Program-made: the position numbers and the translations under genes
NCBI GenBank assembly: GCA_028823485.1
Contig: JAPKBG010000005.1
Span: forward strand, 1 to 64,000
Source: Methylophilaceae bacterium
GTDB taxonomy: Bacteria; Pseudomonadota; Gammaproteobacteria; Burkholderiales; Methylophilaceae
Reading direction: 5' to 3'
Length of the DNA: 64,000 nucleotides
In this document: one piece after another, positions 32,868-43,784 of the stretch
Position numbering within the stretch: position 1 is the first letter of the stretch
How the letters are laid out: the number at the start of each line of letters is the position of its first letter
The notes under the pieces: generated by a model
Told to the model about the DNA's origin: nothing
Database searches by the model: none
What the model saw: the letters and a program-made list of their open reading frames with translations, nothing else

Positions 32868-34190
32868 ATGGGTACTTCAATGAGTTTAATCGTAGTCGTT
32901 CTTTTACTAGCGACGAATGCTTTCTTTGTCGCAGCAGAATTTGCATTGGTTAAAGCGCGGGGATTTCGTATTGATGCGCTGGCTGAACAAGGCAATGCAC
33001 CAGCCATGATGACCCAGAAAATACAACAAAATTTAGAAGCTTACTTGGCCGCCTGTCAGCTAGGTATTACGATGGCCTCATTAGGTCTTGGCTGGGTAGG
33101 TGAGCCAGCTATCGCCGCACTGCTGGAGCCTGTACTGTCATCATTTAAGCTTTCTGAGACGATGGTCCATACGGTCGCCTTTTTGACAGGTTTTCTAATT
33201 TTTTCATCGTTACATATTATTATTGGTGAACAAGTCCCTAAAACCTTTGCCATTCGCAAACCTGAAGCTATGTCACTCATGGTGGCCTACCCTTTGCACT
33301 GGTCGTATATTGCTGTTTACCCCTTTAACTGGATGTTGAATAAAGTATCAGGCTGGATTTTAAAACAATTTGGTGTAGAAGAAGCTGGCCATGGAGAAGT
33401 GCTGAGTGGTGATGAAATCAAAGGTCTCGTCAAAACTTCTTACGAACATGGGGAAATAGAAATGGGTAAGGCGCGCATGCTACGCAATCTGTTTGAATTT
33501 GATGAGCGCCGCATCGGGCGCGTCATGATTCCAATTAGTGCCACATACAGCATTGATATCAATGGGGATTTAAACAAGAATCTTAGAATTATTCGAGAAT
33601 CAGGTCACTCACGCTTTCCTGTCATCAATAGCGATCATGATGATGAAATCAAAGGAATTCTACTGGTAAAAGACATATACAATGCATTACTCGATGGTGT
33701 GAAAGAACCTTGGAACGACCTTGCAAAGTACTATCGTGAGCCGCTTATCATTCCTGAAACACAACGCGTCTCTAAATTGTTTGAGCTGATGCGCTCACGC
33801 AGGGCTCACATGGCGTTGATTGTCGATGAATATGGTAATTTTAGCGGCATCGTCACACTAGAAGACCTGCTGGAAGAAATCGTCGGCGAGATACATGACG
33901 AAACTGATACCGAAGAAAGTACGATTGATATCCAGAATATCGCCGAGAACCAATGGGAAGCTTATGGCTTAATCTCGATTGCCGATTTGGGTCGTGCGAC
34001 TGGTTACCACCCAGAAGACTCAATGGATGCTAATACCATCTCCGGCTTGTTTTTACAGAAACTGCAGCGCATGCCTAAAGCCAATGACAGCATCGAAGAT
34101 CGAGGCTATCAGTTTAGCATTCTCACAATTGAAGACCATCATATTGGCAGAGTCACGATTGAAAAAATAGTTGGTGTTGGCGTAGATTGA
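32868..34190 (+). CDS. CNNM/DUF21 transmembrane plus CBS-pair plus CorC_HlyC domain protein (hemolysin-family)
   Basis: AEFALVKARGFRIDALAEQG; HSRFPVINSD; MALIVDEYGNFSGIVTLEDLLEEIVGEIHDETD. Confidence 0.93.
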   Translation: MGTSMSLIVVVLLLATNAFFVAAEFALVKARGFRIDALAEQGNAPAMMTQKIQQNLEAYLAACQLGITMASLGLGWVGEPAIAALLEPVLSSFKLSETMVHTVAFLTGFLIFSSLHIIIGEQVPKTFAIRKPEAMSLMVAYPLHWSYIAVYPFNWMLNKVSGWILKQFGVEEAGHGEVLSGDEIKGLVKTSYEHGEIEMGKARMLRNLFEFDERRIGRVMIPISATYSIDINGDLNKNLRIIRESGHSRFPVINSDHDDEIKGILLVKDIYNALLDGVKEPWNDLAKYYREPLIIPETQRVSKLFELMRSRRAHMALIVDEYGNFSGIVTLEDLLEEIVGEIHDETDTEESTIDIQNIAENQWEAYGLISIADLGRATGYHPEDSMDANTISGLFLQKLQRMPKANDSIEDRGYQFSILTIEDHHIGRVTIEKIVGVGVD

Positions 34191-34397
34191 TCAGTTTAGC
34201 GTATAAAGTATTTGTTGGTCTGTCGGCGAACACTTGGTTGGTGAAAGCCGCTCGAAAAGTCGGCCTACACAGGCCAACGTCTTAGTAACGTCCTTCAAAT
34301 GAAACGTCATTGCCTGGATTGGCTCATGCAAGCGCTTTAAAGCGCCCTCTTACTTTGTATTAAGCCTTTAAATGTATGATTGACTACGAGCAGGTGT

Positions 34398-34424
34398 AAA
34401 AAAACCGTCTATTAAGACGGCTTT
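34398..34424 (-). terminator. Rho-independent terminator of the 34450-34830 gene
   Basis: Minus strand AAAGCCGTCT-TAAT-AGACGGTTTTTTT. Confidence 0.85.
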
Positions 34425-34449
34425 AAATGGCTGTTAAGTCGTATTGGTA

Positions 34450-34830
34450 TTAACGGTTGTTAAAGAATGCAACGTTAGCAACGTGATTGTTAACAAAAGT
34501 CACTTCAACTTCCTTGTAAGTATGCTTAGGATCGTAGCTGACGATACCTGCGTAATACCACATTTCAACCTTAACTGGTTTTGATTTAGATTTTTTAGCA
34601 CCATCAAATTTTTTGCCTGTTACTTTTTCAGCATTACTCGGCTTAACGGAAACGTGCTGTTTAACTGGCTTACCTAGTTTTTCTAAAACAACTTTCTTCG
34701 TTTTACCGCTGAAGTTACTTAAGAATTCATTTTCGGTGTATATCTTATCTGCTGCGTTTGCTAGACCTGCGATAGCAAATGAAGCAATGGTAAGACTAAG
34801 GGCAAGCTTTTTAAATGCATTAAAATTCAT
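34450..34830 (-). CDS. Small secreted protein, SmpA/BamE-like fold suspected
   Basis: Signal peptide ending ANAAD; KKVVLEKLGKP...WYYAG...VTFVNNHVANVAFF pattern. Confidence 0.6.
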   Translation of the reverse strand: MNFNAFKKLALSLTIASFAIAGLANAADKIYTENEFLSNFSGKTKKVVLEKLGKPVKQHVSVKPSNAEKVTGKKFDGAKKSKSKPVKVEMWYYAGIVSYDPKHTYKEVEVTFVNNHVANVAFFNNR

Positions 34831-34912
34831 AGTATTTTCCTAAATTGATAGCTGTTAAACGATTTGACTGCAGCTGCGTTGACATCGGTTAGTATAACTT
34901 AGCTGATGTGAT

Positions 34913-35680
34913 TTACTCGCTAATTTGAATGCTCATCCCATCATAGCCAACTGCAACGTTACTCGGCAGCATTTTTGTTAAGGCTTCGTATTCTAATTCA
35001 TGTGTCATGTGAATCAAAACACTTTGTTTGGCTTTTATCTGACCAATGTAGTCTAGACTTTGTTCAATATTAATATGTGTTGGATGTTCTGCGACCCGTA
35101 AACAGTCGATTAAGAGCAAATCCAAGCCTTCCAGTAATGGCATAGATGTCGCCGGAATTGATGATACATCGGTCATATAGGAGATATTGCCGATACGATA
35201 AGCGAGTATTGGCATGCGGCCATGCATCACGGGAATGGGCGTAATCGTTGTGCCAAAAAGATCAAAGGGCGCGTTAACCTCATTGATGGCCAATACAGGT
35301 AAATCCCAAAAGTCACATGGCTCGCGTAAGGTGTAGCCGAACTTATCTTTGATATGCTTAACGGCTTCTTTGTAAGTGTAAAGCGGTATCTGTTCTTTAT
35401 TGACTTGGCAAAAGGCACGCAAATCATCAATGCCATGTATATGATCAGCATGCGTATGCGTATACAGTACGGCATCGACATGGGTAATACCTTCTCGTAG
35501 CGCTTGCAAACGTAAGTCTGGACCAGTATCGATGAGTATATTTTCACCAGAATCCAAGGTAATGATGCTAGAACAGCGCGTTCTTTTATTACGTGGATTT
35601 TCTGAGGTGCAAGTATCGCATTGGCAGCCAATCGCAGGCGTGCCAGCGCTAGAGCCTGCTCCTAATATCGTTAGCTGCAT
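34913..35680 (-). CDS. Metallo-beta-lactamase-fold hydrolase (PhnP-like)
   Basis: TILGAGSSAGTPAIGCQCDTC, YTHTHADHIHGIDDLR. Confidence 0.9.
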   Translation of the reverse strand: MQLTILGAGSSAGTPAIGCQCDTCTSENPRNKRTRCSSIITLDSGENILIDTGPDLRLQALREGITHVDAVLYTHTHADHIHGIDDLRAFCQVNKEQIPLYTYKEAVKHIKDKFGYTLREPCDFWDLPVLAINEVNAPFDLFGTTITPIPVMHGRMPILAYRIGNISYMTDVSSIPATSMPLLEGLDLLLIDCLRVAEHPTHINIEQSLDYIGQIKAKQSVLIHMTHELEYEALTKMLPSNVAVGYDGMSIQISE

Positions 35681-36459
35681 ACCGCACCTAATTGTTTTGT
35701 ATGTTTAAATAACTTGAAGAAATTTGCTGTTGTCACTTTTGCAACTTCTTCTACGCTAATACCGCGTAAATTCGCAATCTCTTGTGCCACATATTTGACG
35801 TAAGCAGGTTGATTGGTTTTACCGCGGAATGGCATAGGTGCTAAATAAGGCGAATCGGTCTCGATTAACATGCGCTCTAGCGGTATTTGTTTTGCCACTT
35901 CTTTAAGTTCTAAAGCGTTTTTAAACGTAACAATGCCAGAGAATGAAATATAAAAGCCCATTTCTATCGCAGCAAGCGCCATTTCTAGACTTTCTGTAAA
36001 GCAATGCAGCACCCCGCCTGCGCGTTCAACACCCTCTTCTCGCATAATACTCAGCGTGTCACCCACGGCTTTTCGGGTATGAATAACCACTGGCTTTTGG
36101 GTGATAATCGCTGCTCGAATATGGGTGCGAAAGCGTTCGCGCTGCCATTCTAAATCACCTGTTAATCGAAAGTAATCCAGGCCTGTCTCACCAATCGCAA
36201 CCACTTTGGGGTGATTGGCGAGTTTAACGAGTTCTTCAACAGTGGGCTCTTGTATATTTTCATAATCCGGATGTACGCCAACAGAGGCATAGAAGTTCTC
36301 ATACTGCTCTGCAAGGCCAAGGACTTCTGGAAACTTATCCAAAGTGACAGAGATGCATAGGGCATGGCCTACTTTCTCATCATGCATTAACTGCCTTACG
36401 GATTGAATGTTTTCAGATAACTCTGGAAAGTTAAGGTGACAGTGTGAATCAACGAACAT
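35671..36459 (-). CDS. TatD-family metal-dependent DNase
   Basis: FVDSHCHLNFPE, AIGETGLDYFR, LIETDSPYLAPMPFRGKTNQPAYV. Confidence 0.94.
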   Translation of the reverse strand: MFVDSHCHLNFPELSENIQSVRQLMHDEKVGHALCISVTLDKFPEVLGLAEQYENFYASVGVHPDYENIQEPTVEELVKLANHPKVVAIGETGLDYFRLTGDLEWQRERFRTHIRAAIITQKPVVIHTRKAVGDTLSIMREEGVERAGGVLHCFTESLEMALAAIEMGFYISFSGIVTFKNALELKEVAKQIPLERMLIETDSPYLAPMPFRGKTNQPAYVKYVAQEIANLRGISVEEVAKVTTANFFKLFKHTKQLGAVCS

Positions 36460-36838
36460 GATGACCTTGCATGGCATTAGTGGAGCGAGTGGATTTGAGT
36501 GCGCTACCCAGTACAGTTTCTATTTTCTTTTTCACGTCTTCACCGCCATCTTTTTCGCTAAACTGCACCCCAACACCTTGCGGACGAGTGCTATGAGAGA
36601 CAGGACAAACCCACACTACTTTGCCGACGACTTTCAACTTAACAGAGTCTTCCATCAAACTTAACAGCATGAACACCTCATCACTCATATTAAAAGGCTT
36701 ATTCGTTGGGATAAACAAGCCGCCGCCTTTTACATAGGGCATATAGGCAGTAAATAAAGCGATCTTTTCCTTGATAGCTATTGAAAATACACCCGGCTTA
36801 TTGCTGACTAATTGTTCGGTAGTAGGATCTAAAATCAA
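36449..36838 (-). CDS. PilZ-domain protein
   Basis: C-terminal GVGVQF motif; located between holB and tatD. Confidence 0.8.
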   Translation of the reverse strand: MILDPTTEQLVSNKPGVFSIAIKEKIALFTAYMPYVKGGGLFIPTNKPFNMSDEVFMLLSLMEDSVKLKVVGKVVWVCPVSHSTRPQGVGVQFSEKDGGEDVKKKIETVLGSALKSTRSTNAMQGHHVR

Positions 36839-36859
36839 TAGAATGTGTTCCCTGATTTA

Positions 36860-37858
36860 TTATTGAAATATCTTTGTATATTGTAAAAGTAAGTTCTCTA
36901 ACTGCATTTCATGGCTGAGCGGATGATTTGCCGCTCTTTTTGCCTGAACTAAGTTTTTTTGAAATTGCACTAATGCACTCAAGTTTACGCTTTTACACAA
37001 GGCTTGCAAAGTAGCTGCTTGTGGTGCGTGATAATGTGCACTTTCAGCTAACTTAGAGCTCATTAAATCAAAAACCCATTTTTGTATGAGCTGAATAGCG
37101 CCATCCATACCTGCAGATAAGAATAAAGGTGCTGAAGAAAAAGGATTTAGCTTGCCGCCCATTGATAGCTGCTTAAGCAGATTGTCATTAGTTTCTAGCT
37201 GCGATTGCATTTGCAAGGCGACTAATGGCGCACCGCCAGCATAGGCAAGAGTCGCTTCTGGGTTACTCATGCCCTGCTCCGTTAGCCAAGCCATGGCATC
37301 AGCTTTTGCTGGAATAGGAAAATCGACCGCTTGGCAACGGCTCATAATGGTTGGTAATAAGCGCTGCGGCTGGCTCGCTACCAATAAAAACAAGGTATTG
37401 GCTGGCGGTTCTTCTAGCATCTTAAGCAAGGCGTTGGCTGAGGCAAGGTTTAATGCCTCTGCTGGCGCAATCAGAATGATGCGACGGCCTTTTACCTGAT
37501 GCGTAGAAAGGCTTAAATAATCATTCAGCTGTCTAATTTGATCAACGGAAATTTGTGTTTTCTTACCTATTTTCTTCTTAGTGGATGACTCGCTATTGCT
37601 ATCATCCTCAGGGCTAATTAGCCTGAAGTCTGGATGTGTTCCCTCCTTTAGCCACAAACAGCTTGTACAGGCTCCGCAGGCTTGCTCTGCGTTTGATTGT
37701 TCAGTGCGTGGTTGCTGACATAACAGCGCATGAGATAACTGCGTAGCAAAATCGAGCTTACCAACCCCTGCTCGACCTCGTAACAATAACGCATGTGGCA
37801 ACGAATCCTTTCGCTGCATAATATTCTGCCACTGTGGCTTATTCCATAATAATTTCAT
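36860..37858 (-). CDS. holB: DNA polymerase III delta' subunit
   Basis: LLRGRAGVGKLDFATQL, zinc module CGACTSCLWLKEGTHPDF, LLKMLEEPPANTLFLL. Confidence 0.93.
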   Translation of the reverse strand: MKLLWNKPQWQNIMQRKDSLPHALLLRGRAGVGKLDFATQLSHALLCQQPRTEQSNAEQACGACTSCLWLKEGTHPDFRLISPEDDSNSESSTKKKIGKKTQISVDQIRQLNDYLSLSTHQVKGRRIILIAPAEALNLASANALLKMLEEPPANTLFLLVASQPQRLLPTIMSRCQAVDFPIPAKADAMAWLTEQGMSNPEATLAYAGGAPLVALQMQSQLETNDNLLKQLSMGGKLNPFSSAPLFLSAGMDGAIQLIQKWVFDLMSSKLAESAHYHAPQAATLQALCKSVNLSALVQFQKNLVQAKRAANHPLSHEMQLENLLLQYTKIFQ

Positions 37859-37865
37859 AATAAAA

Positions 37866-38486
37866 TCAAATTCTTAACAGAAAATCTTCAATTGTTACTT
37901 TAACTTCTTTCGCAACCGTTTTCAACGGTTGGTTAGCATTAATAATACGGAAGCGTGTTGGGTATTGCTTGGCTCTTGCTAAGTAAGCATTGCGTAGCTT
38001 CTCAAAAAACTCAGCATCTTCACGCTCAAACTTATCTGGCGTTCTAGCTGAAGCTAACCGTGCAATGCTCACCTCAACAGGAACATCAAACAAGATGGTC
38101 ATGTCAGGTTGCAGTTCATCTTGTACCCATTTTTCTAACACGGTAATTTTATCGACAGACACAGATTTTGCACCTGCTTGGTAAGCATAGGTTGCATCTG
38201 TAAAGCGGTCTGAAATGACACAATCGCCTCTTGCCATTGCTGGAGCAATCACTTTAGCAATGTGTTCCCTACGTGCCGCAAACATCAACAAAGTCTCTGT
38301 TTCTGCATGCATCGCTTTGTGTAGTAAGATTTCTCGCAACTCTTCTGCTAGCTTTGTACCGCCTGGCTCACGTGTGCAAACAACAGTTTCACCGTGCGAT
38401 TCTATTTGGCTAACGATATTGGGGATGTGGGTGCTTTTCCCAGCGCCATCCATACCTTCTAGGGTAATAAACTTGCCTACTGCCAT
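37866..38486 (-). CDS. tmk: Thymidylate kinase
   Basis: FITLEGMDGAGKSTHIP, CTREPGGTKLAEELREILL, DRFTDATYAYQ. Confidence 0.96.
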   Translation of the reverse strand: MAVGKFITLEGMDGAGKSTHIPNIVSQIESHGETVVCTREPGGTKLAEELREILLHKAMHAETETLLMFAARREHIAKVIAPAMARGDCVISDRFTDATYAYQAGAKSVSVDKITVLEKWVQDELQPDMTILFDVPVEVSIARLASARTPDKFEREDAEFFEKLRNAYLARAKQYPTRFRIINANQPLKTVAKEVKVTIEDFLLRI

Positions 38487-38506
38487 TAATTAATCACTTT
38501 AATCAT

Positions 38507-39499
38507 TTACCTTTTAAGTTGGTATTTTGCCACAGCACGGTTGTGCTGGGTTAACGAATTAGAGAATGCATGACTCCCATCACCCCTTCCGACAAAGTAA
38601 AGTGCTTTTGTCTTTGCAGGGTGCAATGCGGCTTCAATCGCGGCTAAGCTCGGCATAGCGATTGGCGTTGGTGGTAAGCCACCTCTGGTGTAAGTGTTGT
38701 ACTCAGTATCGGTATGTAAGTCTTTACGGCGAATATTGCCTTTAAACTTACTGCCCATGCCATAGATTACCGTTGGATCAGTCTGCAGCCGCATACTGAT
38801 TCTGAGTCGATTGAGAAAAACGCCTGCAATCATTGGTCGTTCAGATGCTTTACCTGTTTCTTTTTCGATAATAGAAGCCATTATTAATGCTTCGTAGCTA
38901 TTTTTGTAAGGCAAGCCAACTTCTTTCTTTTCCCAAGCAGCGGCTAGTTTAGCCGTCATTGCTTCATAAGAGCGTTTTAACAGCTTGATATCTTTGGCGC
39001 TACTATCAATGTGGTACGTGTCAGGAAAGAATAAACCCTCTGGGTGTTGTTGCTTTGCGCCGATCAAGGTCATGATATTGGCATCAGTTAAATCTTGAAT
39101 GGTGTTTTTTATCGAATGATTTAATGCCAACTGCTCACGTATTTCTTTAAATGTCTTGCCTTCTATTAAGGTAATTTTACCCTGCGTCGTTTTGCCTTCA
39201 TTCAGCAGCAGCAAGAGCTGGAATGGTGTTGTTGATTGATCAAGTTTATATTCGCCAGCTTGCAATGACGATGCTTTACGCAGACTACGCGCTAATAATA
39301 CAAAGGGCTTAGCCTCAGTAAGTACACCTTGCACGACCAATTGATTGGCTATACTAGACAAGCCACTCTGTGGTTTAATGACTACTGTTTGGGAGCCATT
39401 AATATTGAGTGGTGTTTTAGCGTAATGATCTAACCACGCAATAAAACCAACTGCGCCGAGTACAGCGACAAATAAACTGAATAAAATAAACCGCTTCAT
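38507..39499 (-). CDS. mltG: Endolytic murein transglycosylase MltG
   Basis: ASIIEKETGKASERPMIAGVFLNRL, YNTYTRGGLPPTPIAMPSLAAIEAALHP; ATGA overlap with pabC. Confidence 0.95.
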   Translation of the reverse strand: MKRFILFSLFVAVLGAVGFIAWLDHYAKTPLNINGSQTVVIKPQSGLSSIANQLVVQGVLTEAKPFVLLARSLRKASSLQAGEYKLDQSTTPFQLLLLLNEGKTTQGKITLIEGKTFKEIREQLALNHSIKNTIQDLTDANIMTLIGAKQQHPEGLFFPDTYHIDSSAKDIKLLKRSYEAMTAKLAAAWEKKEVGLPYKNSYEALIMASIIEKETGKASERPMIAGVFLNRLRISMRLQTDPTVIYGMGSKFKGNIRRKDLHTDTEYNTYTRGGLPPTPIAMPSLAAIEAALHPAKTKALYFVGRGDGSHAFSNSLTQHNRAVAKYQLKR

Positions 39500-40317
39500 G
39501 CGTGCAATGCTTTCCGCAGTTTTTCTGCTAATGATTGTTTCGCCCACTGCTGACCTGCTAGCTTACGGACCTGCCATGCGCCAAACAAGCTATTACAGAT
39601 GACGACTTCATCTGCGGAGTGTAAATCCTTCAAATTCATTCTTTCTATTGCGGTATTCAATTCCAATCGTTTGGCATGTGCCAGAATTTGCTTGCGGGTA
39701 ATACCTGCAACACCACATTGATCCAGTTTTGGTGTGATGAGCGTATCTCCATAGCGCGCAACAATATTAGCCGCAGTGCACTCAATCACATTGCCTTCCA
39801 TATCTAACATAACACCTTCTGCAACTTTCGGATCATGCCACTCCATACGCGCCAGTACATTATCGAGACGGTTTAAGTGCTTAATACCCGCCAGCTTCGG
39901 CTGATGGGTAATGCGCGTATCACACAAATGCAGTACAACCCCTTCTGAAAAATTCACTTCAGGGTAATCTGGCATGCTAGATTTAATCATGACACGCATC
40001 GGCATGGTAATTGCAGGTGGGTTGTATCCACGCTCACCTTCTCCACGGGTGACGATGATTTTTACAACGGCAGAAAATTCATCAACATCAAATATTTTCT
40101 TGAAGTCTGAGATGAAGGTATCGGCACTTGGGCAAACAATCCCGATGGCACTGCAATCTGCAAATAAGGTTTGATAATGCATAGGCCAATGTTCTGGGAG
40201 GCCATTAATAATCTTGATGGTTCTAAAAACACCATCACCATATGCAAAGCCTCTATCAAGTGGTGAGATAGGTGCGCTAAAACTGCCGTTAACAAGGCTT
40301 GTGTGTTTGATTTGCAT
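39496..40317 (-). CDS. pabC: Aminodeoxychorismate lyase
   Basis: PLDRGFAYGDGVFRTIKIINGLP; adjacent to mltG. Confidence 0.9.
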   Translation of the reverse strand: MQIKHTSLVNGSFSAPISPLDRGFAYGDGVFRTIKIINGLPEHWPMHYQTLFADCSAIGIVCPSADTFISDFKKIFDVDEFSAVVKIIVTRGEGERGYNPPAITMPMRVMIKSSMPDYPEVNFSEGVVLHLCDTRITHQPKLAGIKHLNRLDNVLARMEWHDPKVAEGVMLDMEGNVIECTAANIVARYGDTLITPKLDQCGVAGITRKQILAHAKRLELNTAIERMNLKDLHSADEVVICNSLFGAWQVRKLAGQQWAKQSLAEKLRKALHA

Positions 40318-40347
40318 AGCCAACATTAAAACATAGGCAACAGTAAC

Positions 40348-40384
40348 AAAAAAGCCTGTGACAACAATTGCACAGGCTTTTTTT
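40348..40384 (-). terminator. Rho-independent terminator downstream of fabF
   Basis: AAAAAAGCCTGTG...CACAGGCTTTTTTT. Confidence 0.85.
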
Positions 40385-40410
40385 GATTGTTTCTGTTTTA
40401 AAGACTCGTC

Positions 40411-41643
40411 TTAGACTTTTTTAAATACTAGCGACCCATTTGTACCACCAAAACCAAAGTTATTTTTTAAGGCGTATTCTATTTTCATATCACGCGCCGT
40501 ATTAGCACAATAATCTAAGTCGCAATCAGGATCTTGATTAAAGATATTAATGGTTGGTGGAGACATTTGATTATAAATAGACAAGACAGTAAAAACAGAC
40601 TCTAAGCCGCCTGCACCGCCTAATAAGTGACCTGTCATTGATTTGGTTGAGTTAACCACTAGCTTATGTGCGTGATCGCCAAACGTCACTTTAATCGCGT
40701 TAGACTCATTCGTATCACCCAGGGGTGTCGAAGTACCATGTGCATTCAAAAAGTTAACTTGATCAGGGTTCACGCCAGCATTATTAAGCGCATTATTCAT
40801 TGATCGGCGCGGGCCATCTATATTCGGTGCAGTCATATGAAAAGCGTCAGCACTCATACCGTACCCAACTAATTCTGCATAAATTTTGGCGCCACGTGCT
40901 TTGGCATGCTCATACTCTTCTAACACCATGACGCCAGCACCCTCACCCATCACAAAGCCATCACGGTCTATATCCCATGGACGACTAGCGGTTTCAGGAT
41001 CGTCATTTCTAGTGGTAAGCGCTTTTGCAGATGAAAATCCACCAATGGAAAGCTCTGTAATCGCCGCTTCAGCGCCACCGGCAACCATCACATCTGCATC
41101 ACCATACTCAATCATGCGAAAGGCATCACCGATACAGTGTGTACCTGTTGTACAGGCCGTCACCACAGCTACATTTGGACCTTTTAGCCCAAGTTTAATG
41201 CTAAGGCTCCCAGAAATCATATTAATAATGGTACCAGGAATGAAGAACGGAGAAATTTTGCGAGGCCCACCTGCATCAAAGCTATCATTGGTCGCTTCAA
41301 TCGTGCCTAAACCACCAATGCCAGATCCAATTTCAACGCCAATACGTTCAGCATTCTCTTCAGTGACAACAATACCACTGTCATTAAATGCTTCTATACC
41401 TGCTGCCATGCCATATTGGATAAAAGTATCCATACGGCGTGCCTCTTTTGCAGAGATAAAATCTTCGACATTAAAATCGTTTACTTCACCCGCTATTTGA
41501 CAAGCAAAATTGCTAGGATCAAACTTTGTAATACGCGTGATGCCAGACTTGCCAGCAATTAAATTTTTCCAAGCAGTGCTAGCACCTGTACCAACAGGAG
41601 ATACCACGCCCAAGCCAGTAATAACGACTCTACGTTTTGACAT
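40411..41643 (-). CDS. fabF: Beta-ketoacyl-ACP synthase II
   Basis: [49 protein letters not shown]. Confidence 0.96.
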   Translation of the reverse strand: MSKRRVVITGLGVVSPVGTGASTAWKNLIAGKSGITRITKFDPSNFACQIAGEVNDFNVEDFISAKEARRMDTFIQYGMAAGIEAFNDSGIVVTEENAERIGVEIGSGIGGLGTIEATNDSFDAGGPRKISPFFIPGTIINMISGSLSIKLGLKGPNVAVVTACTTGTHCIGDAFRMIEYGDADVMVAGGAEAAITELSIGGFSSAKALTTRNDDPETASRPWDIDRDGFVMGEGAGVMVLEEYEHAKARGAKIYAELVGYGMSADAFHMTAPNIDGPRRSMNNALNNAGVNPDQVNFLNAHGTSTPLGDTNESNAIKVTFGDHAHKLVVNSTKSMTGHLLGGAGGLESVFTVLSIYNQMSPPTINIFNQDPDCDLDYCANTARDMKIEYALKNNFGFGGTNGSLVFKKV

Positions 41644-41688
41644 AATCTTTAGGAATCAGCTCTTTTACAAGGGCTGATTATTTTGAAT

Positions 41689-41925
41689 TTATTTGAGGTT
41701 TGTATTGATGTAATCAACAGCAAGTTTGACCGTTGTGATTTTCTCAGCTTCTTCATCAGGAATTTCAGTATCGAATTCCTCTTCTAAAGCCATTACCAAC
41801 TCAACTGTATCTAGTGAATCAGCACCTAAGTCATCTACGAAAGATGATTCAATTTTTACGTCAGCTTCATTTGAACCTAGTTGTTCACATACAATTTTCT
41901 TTACACGTTGTTCGATGTCAGACAT
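41689..41925 (-). CDS. acpP: Acyl carrier protein
   Basis: [23 protein letters not shown] phosphopantetheine site. Confidence 0.98.
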   Translation of the reverse strand: MSDIEQRVKKIVCEQLGSNEADVKIESSFVDDLGADSLDTVELVMALEEEFDTEIPDEEAEKITTVKLAVDYINTNLK

Positions 41926-42019
41926 CCATTTACCCCTTTAGTTAAAAATTAGCCTATCCAGCTAAGTGCGTATTCTAGCAAAAGTCTGCAAGAATACAAT
42001 AAATTAATTTTTGGCTATT

Positions 42020-42763
42020 TTACGCCATGTACATGCCACCATTCACATGAATGGTTTCACCTGAAATATATGCAGCGTTTGGAGATGCTAAAAATGCGAC
42101 CGTTGCTGCGATTTCATTGACATTGCCTAGGCGGCCTAATGGTACTCGCGCAAGCATCTGCGTTTTAATGTCTTCTGGTAGCTTAGCTGTCATATCCGTT
42201 TCAATAAAGCCGGGCGCAACACAGTTGACGGTGATACCACGACTACCGACTTCTGACGCCAATGACTTAGAAAAGCCTGTCATTCCTGCTTTTGCAGCGG
42301 CATAGTTCGCTTGGCCAGCGTTACCCATGTGACCAACCACGCTAGAAATACTGATAATACGACCTTTTCTCGCTTTCATCATTGGACGAAGCACAGCCTT
42401 GCTCATACGATAAATTGAGCTTAGGTTTGTTGAAATGACCGTATCCCAGTCATCTTCAGACATACGCATCATCAGCGTATCTTTCGTTATACCCGCATTG
42501 TTGACCAAAATGCCAACAGTACCATATTCGGTAGCAATCTCTTTTAATACCGCATCAATTTGTTCAGCATTATTCACATCCAAGGCAATCCCCTTGCCTT
42601 TAACGCCCGCTTCTTTAAGCGCGGCTGTAATTCTATCTGCTCCAGATTCGGATGTAGCTGTACCAACCACAACAGCACCTTGTTGACCTAGCGTTTGTGC
42701 AATGGCTGCACCAATACCCCGACTAGCGCCAGTCACTAATGTGATTTGATTTTCTAATGACAT
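42020..42763 (-). CDS. fabG: 3-oxoacyl-ACP reductase
   Basis: TGASRGIGAAIA, YAAAKAGMTGFSKSLA. Confidence 0.96.
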   Translation of the reverse strand: MSLENQITLVTGASRGIGAAIAQTLGQQGAVVVGTATSESGADRITAALKEAGVKGKGIALDVNNAEQIDAVLKEIATEYGTVGILVNNAGITKDTLMMRMSEDDWDTVISTNLSSIYRMSKAVLRPMMKARKGRIISISSVVGHMGNAGQANYAAAKAGMTGFSKSLASEVGSRGITVNCVAPGFIETDMTAKLPEDIKTQMLARVPLGRLGNVNEIAATVAFLASPNAAYISGETIHVNGGMYMA

Positions 42764-42790
42764 GAAAAAACCTTTAAATATGTAGTTAAA

Positions 42791-43723
42791 TTATAGCTGG
42801 GTTAATGATTTGTACTCAGCCACTGCATCAATATTAATGAGTGCTGTACATGGTAAATCTTTCACAATACGCTTGGTTAAGCCTGTTAAGACTTTACCAG
42901 GGCCGCATTCTGCAGATTGGCTAATTTGTAGTTTGTGGATAAGACGTACCGTCTCTCCCCACCTTACTGGTGAATACAATTGGCGAACCAATGCATCTTT
43001 GATTTTTTCGCCATCATCATAAGTCACAACATCAGCATTATGAATCACGGGAATGGTTGGTGCGTTCACTATTACGTCTTTCAAATACTCGGACAGCTTC
43101 TTTGCCGCAGGTATCATTAATGCACAATGCGACGGTACGCTGACAGGAAGTTGCAATGCGCGCTTAGCGCCCTTATCTTTTGCTAGCATCATTGCACGCT
43201 CTACAGCGGCTTTATTACCTGCAATCACGACTTGACCTGGTGAGTTTAAATTCACTGGCGTCACGACTTCACCTTTTGCGCTTTCAATACAAACAGCATC
43301 AACCACTTCATCCTCAAGGCCTAGGATTGCCGCCATTGCGCCAACACCTTCAGGAACGGCGCTTTGCATGGCCTCTGCGCGAAATTTAACCAACGGTACT
43401 GCATCGGCAAAAGAAATCGCTTCTGCTGCTACTAAAGCGGTGTATTCACCTAGACTATGCCCTACCAAAAACGCAGGCGTAATACCTTTCATGGTTTGAT
43501 AAACACGCCATGTGGCAACACCTGCGGCCAGCATGAGCGGCTGTGTATGCTCTGTTTGGTTAAGCATGGTGTTTTCTTCTGTCACCATGCTCCAAAAATC
43601 CACACCCAGCAAATCAGAGGCTTCAGTGAATGTCTGTTTAATCAATGCAATGCCTTCAAAACCAGCCATCATGCCTATTGATTGTGAACCTTGTCCTGGA
43701 AAAAATAATGCTGTTTTAGTCAT
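42791..43723 (-). CDS. fabD: Malonyl-CoA:ACP transacylase
   Basis: LFFPGQGSQSIGMM, LVGHSLGEYTALVAA. Confidence 0.96.
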   Translation of the reverse strand: MTKTALFFPGQGSQSIGMMAGFEGIALIKQTFTEASDLLGVDFWSMVTEENTMLNQTEHTQPLMLAAGVATWRVYQTMKGITPAFLVGHSLGEYTALVAAEAISFADAVPLVKFRAEAMQSAVPEGVGAMAAILGLEDEVVDAVCIESAKGEVVTPVNLNSPGQVVIAGNKAAVERAMMLAKDKGAKRALQLPVSVPSHCALMIPAAKKLSEYLKDVIVNAPTIPVIHNADVVTYDDGEKIKDALVRQLYSPVRWGETVRLIHKLQISQSAECGPGKVLTGLTKRIVKDLPCTALINIDAVAEYKSLTQL

Positions 43724-43784
43724 AATCTACTTTAAATAACCCAATTAAATAATTGATAATATTAATCTTTAAAGATACAAAGAT

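Noticed and set aside
40886-41500. 204-aa plus-strand ORF
   Set aside because: Fully antisense to fabF; Ser/Pro/Ile-biased composition typical of a reverse-complement shadow ORF.
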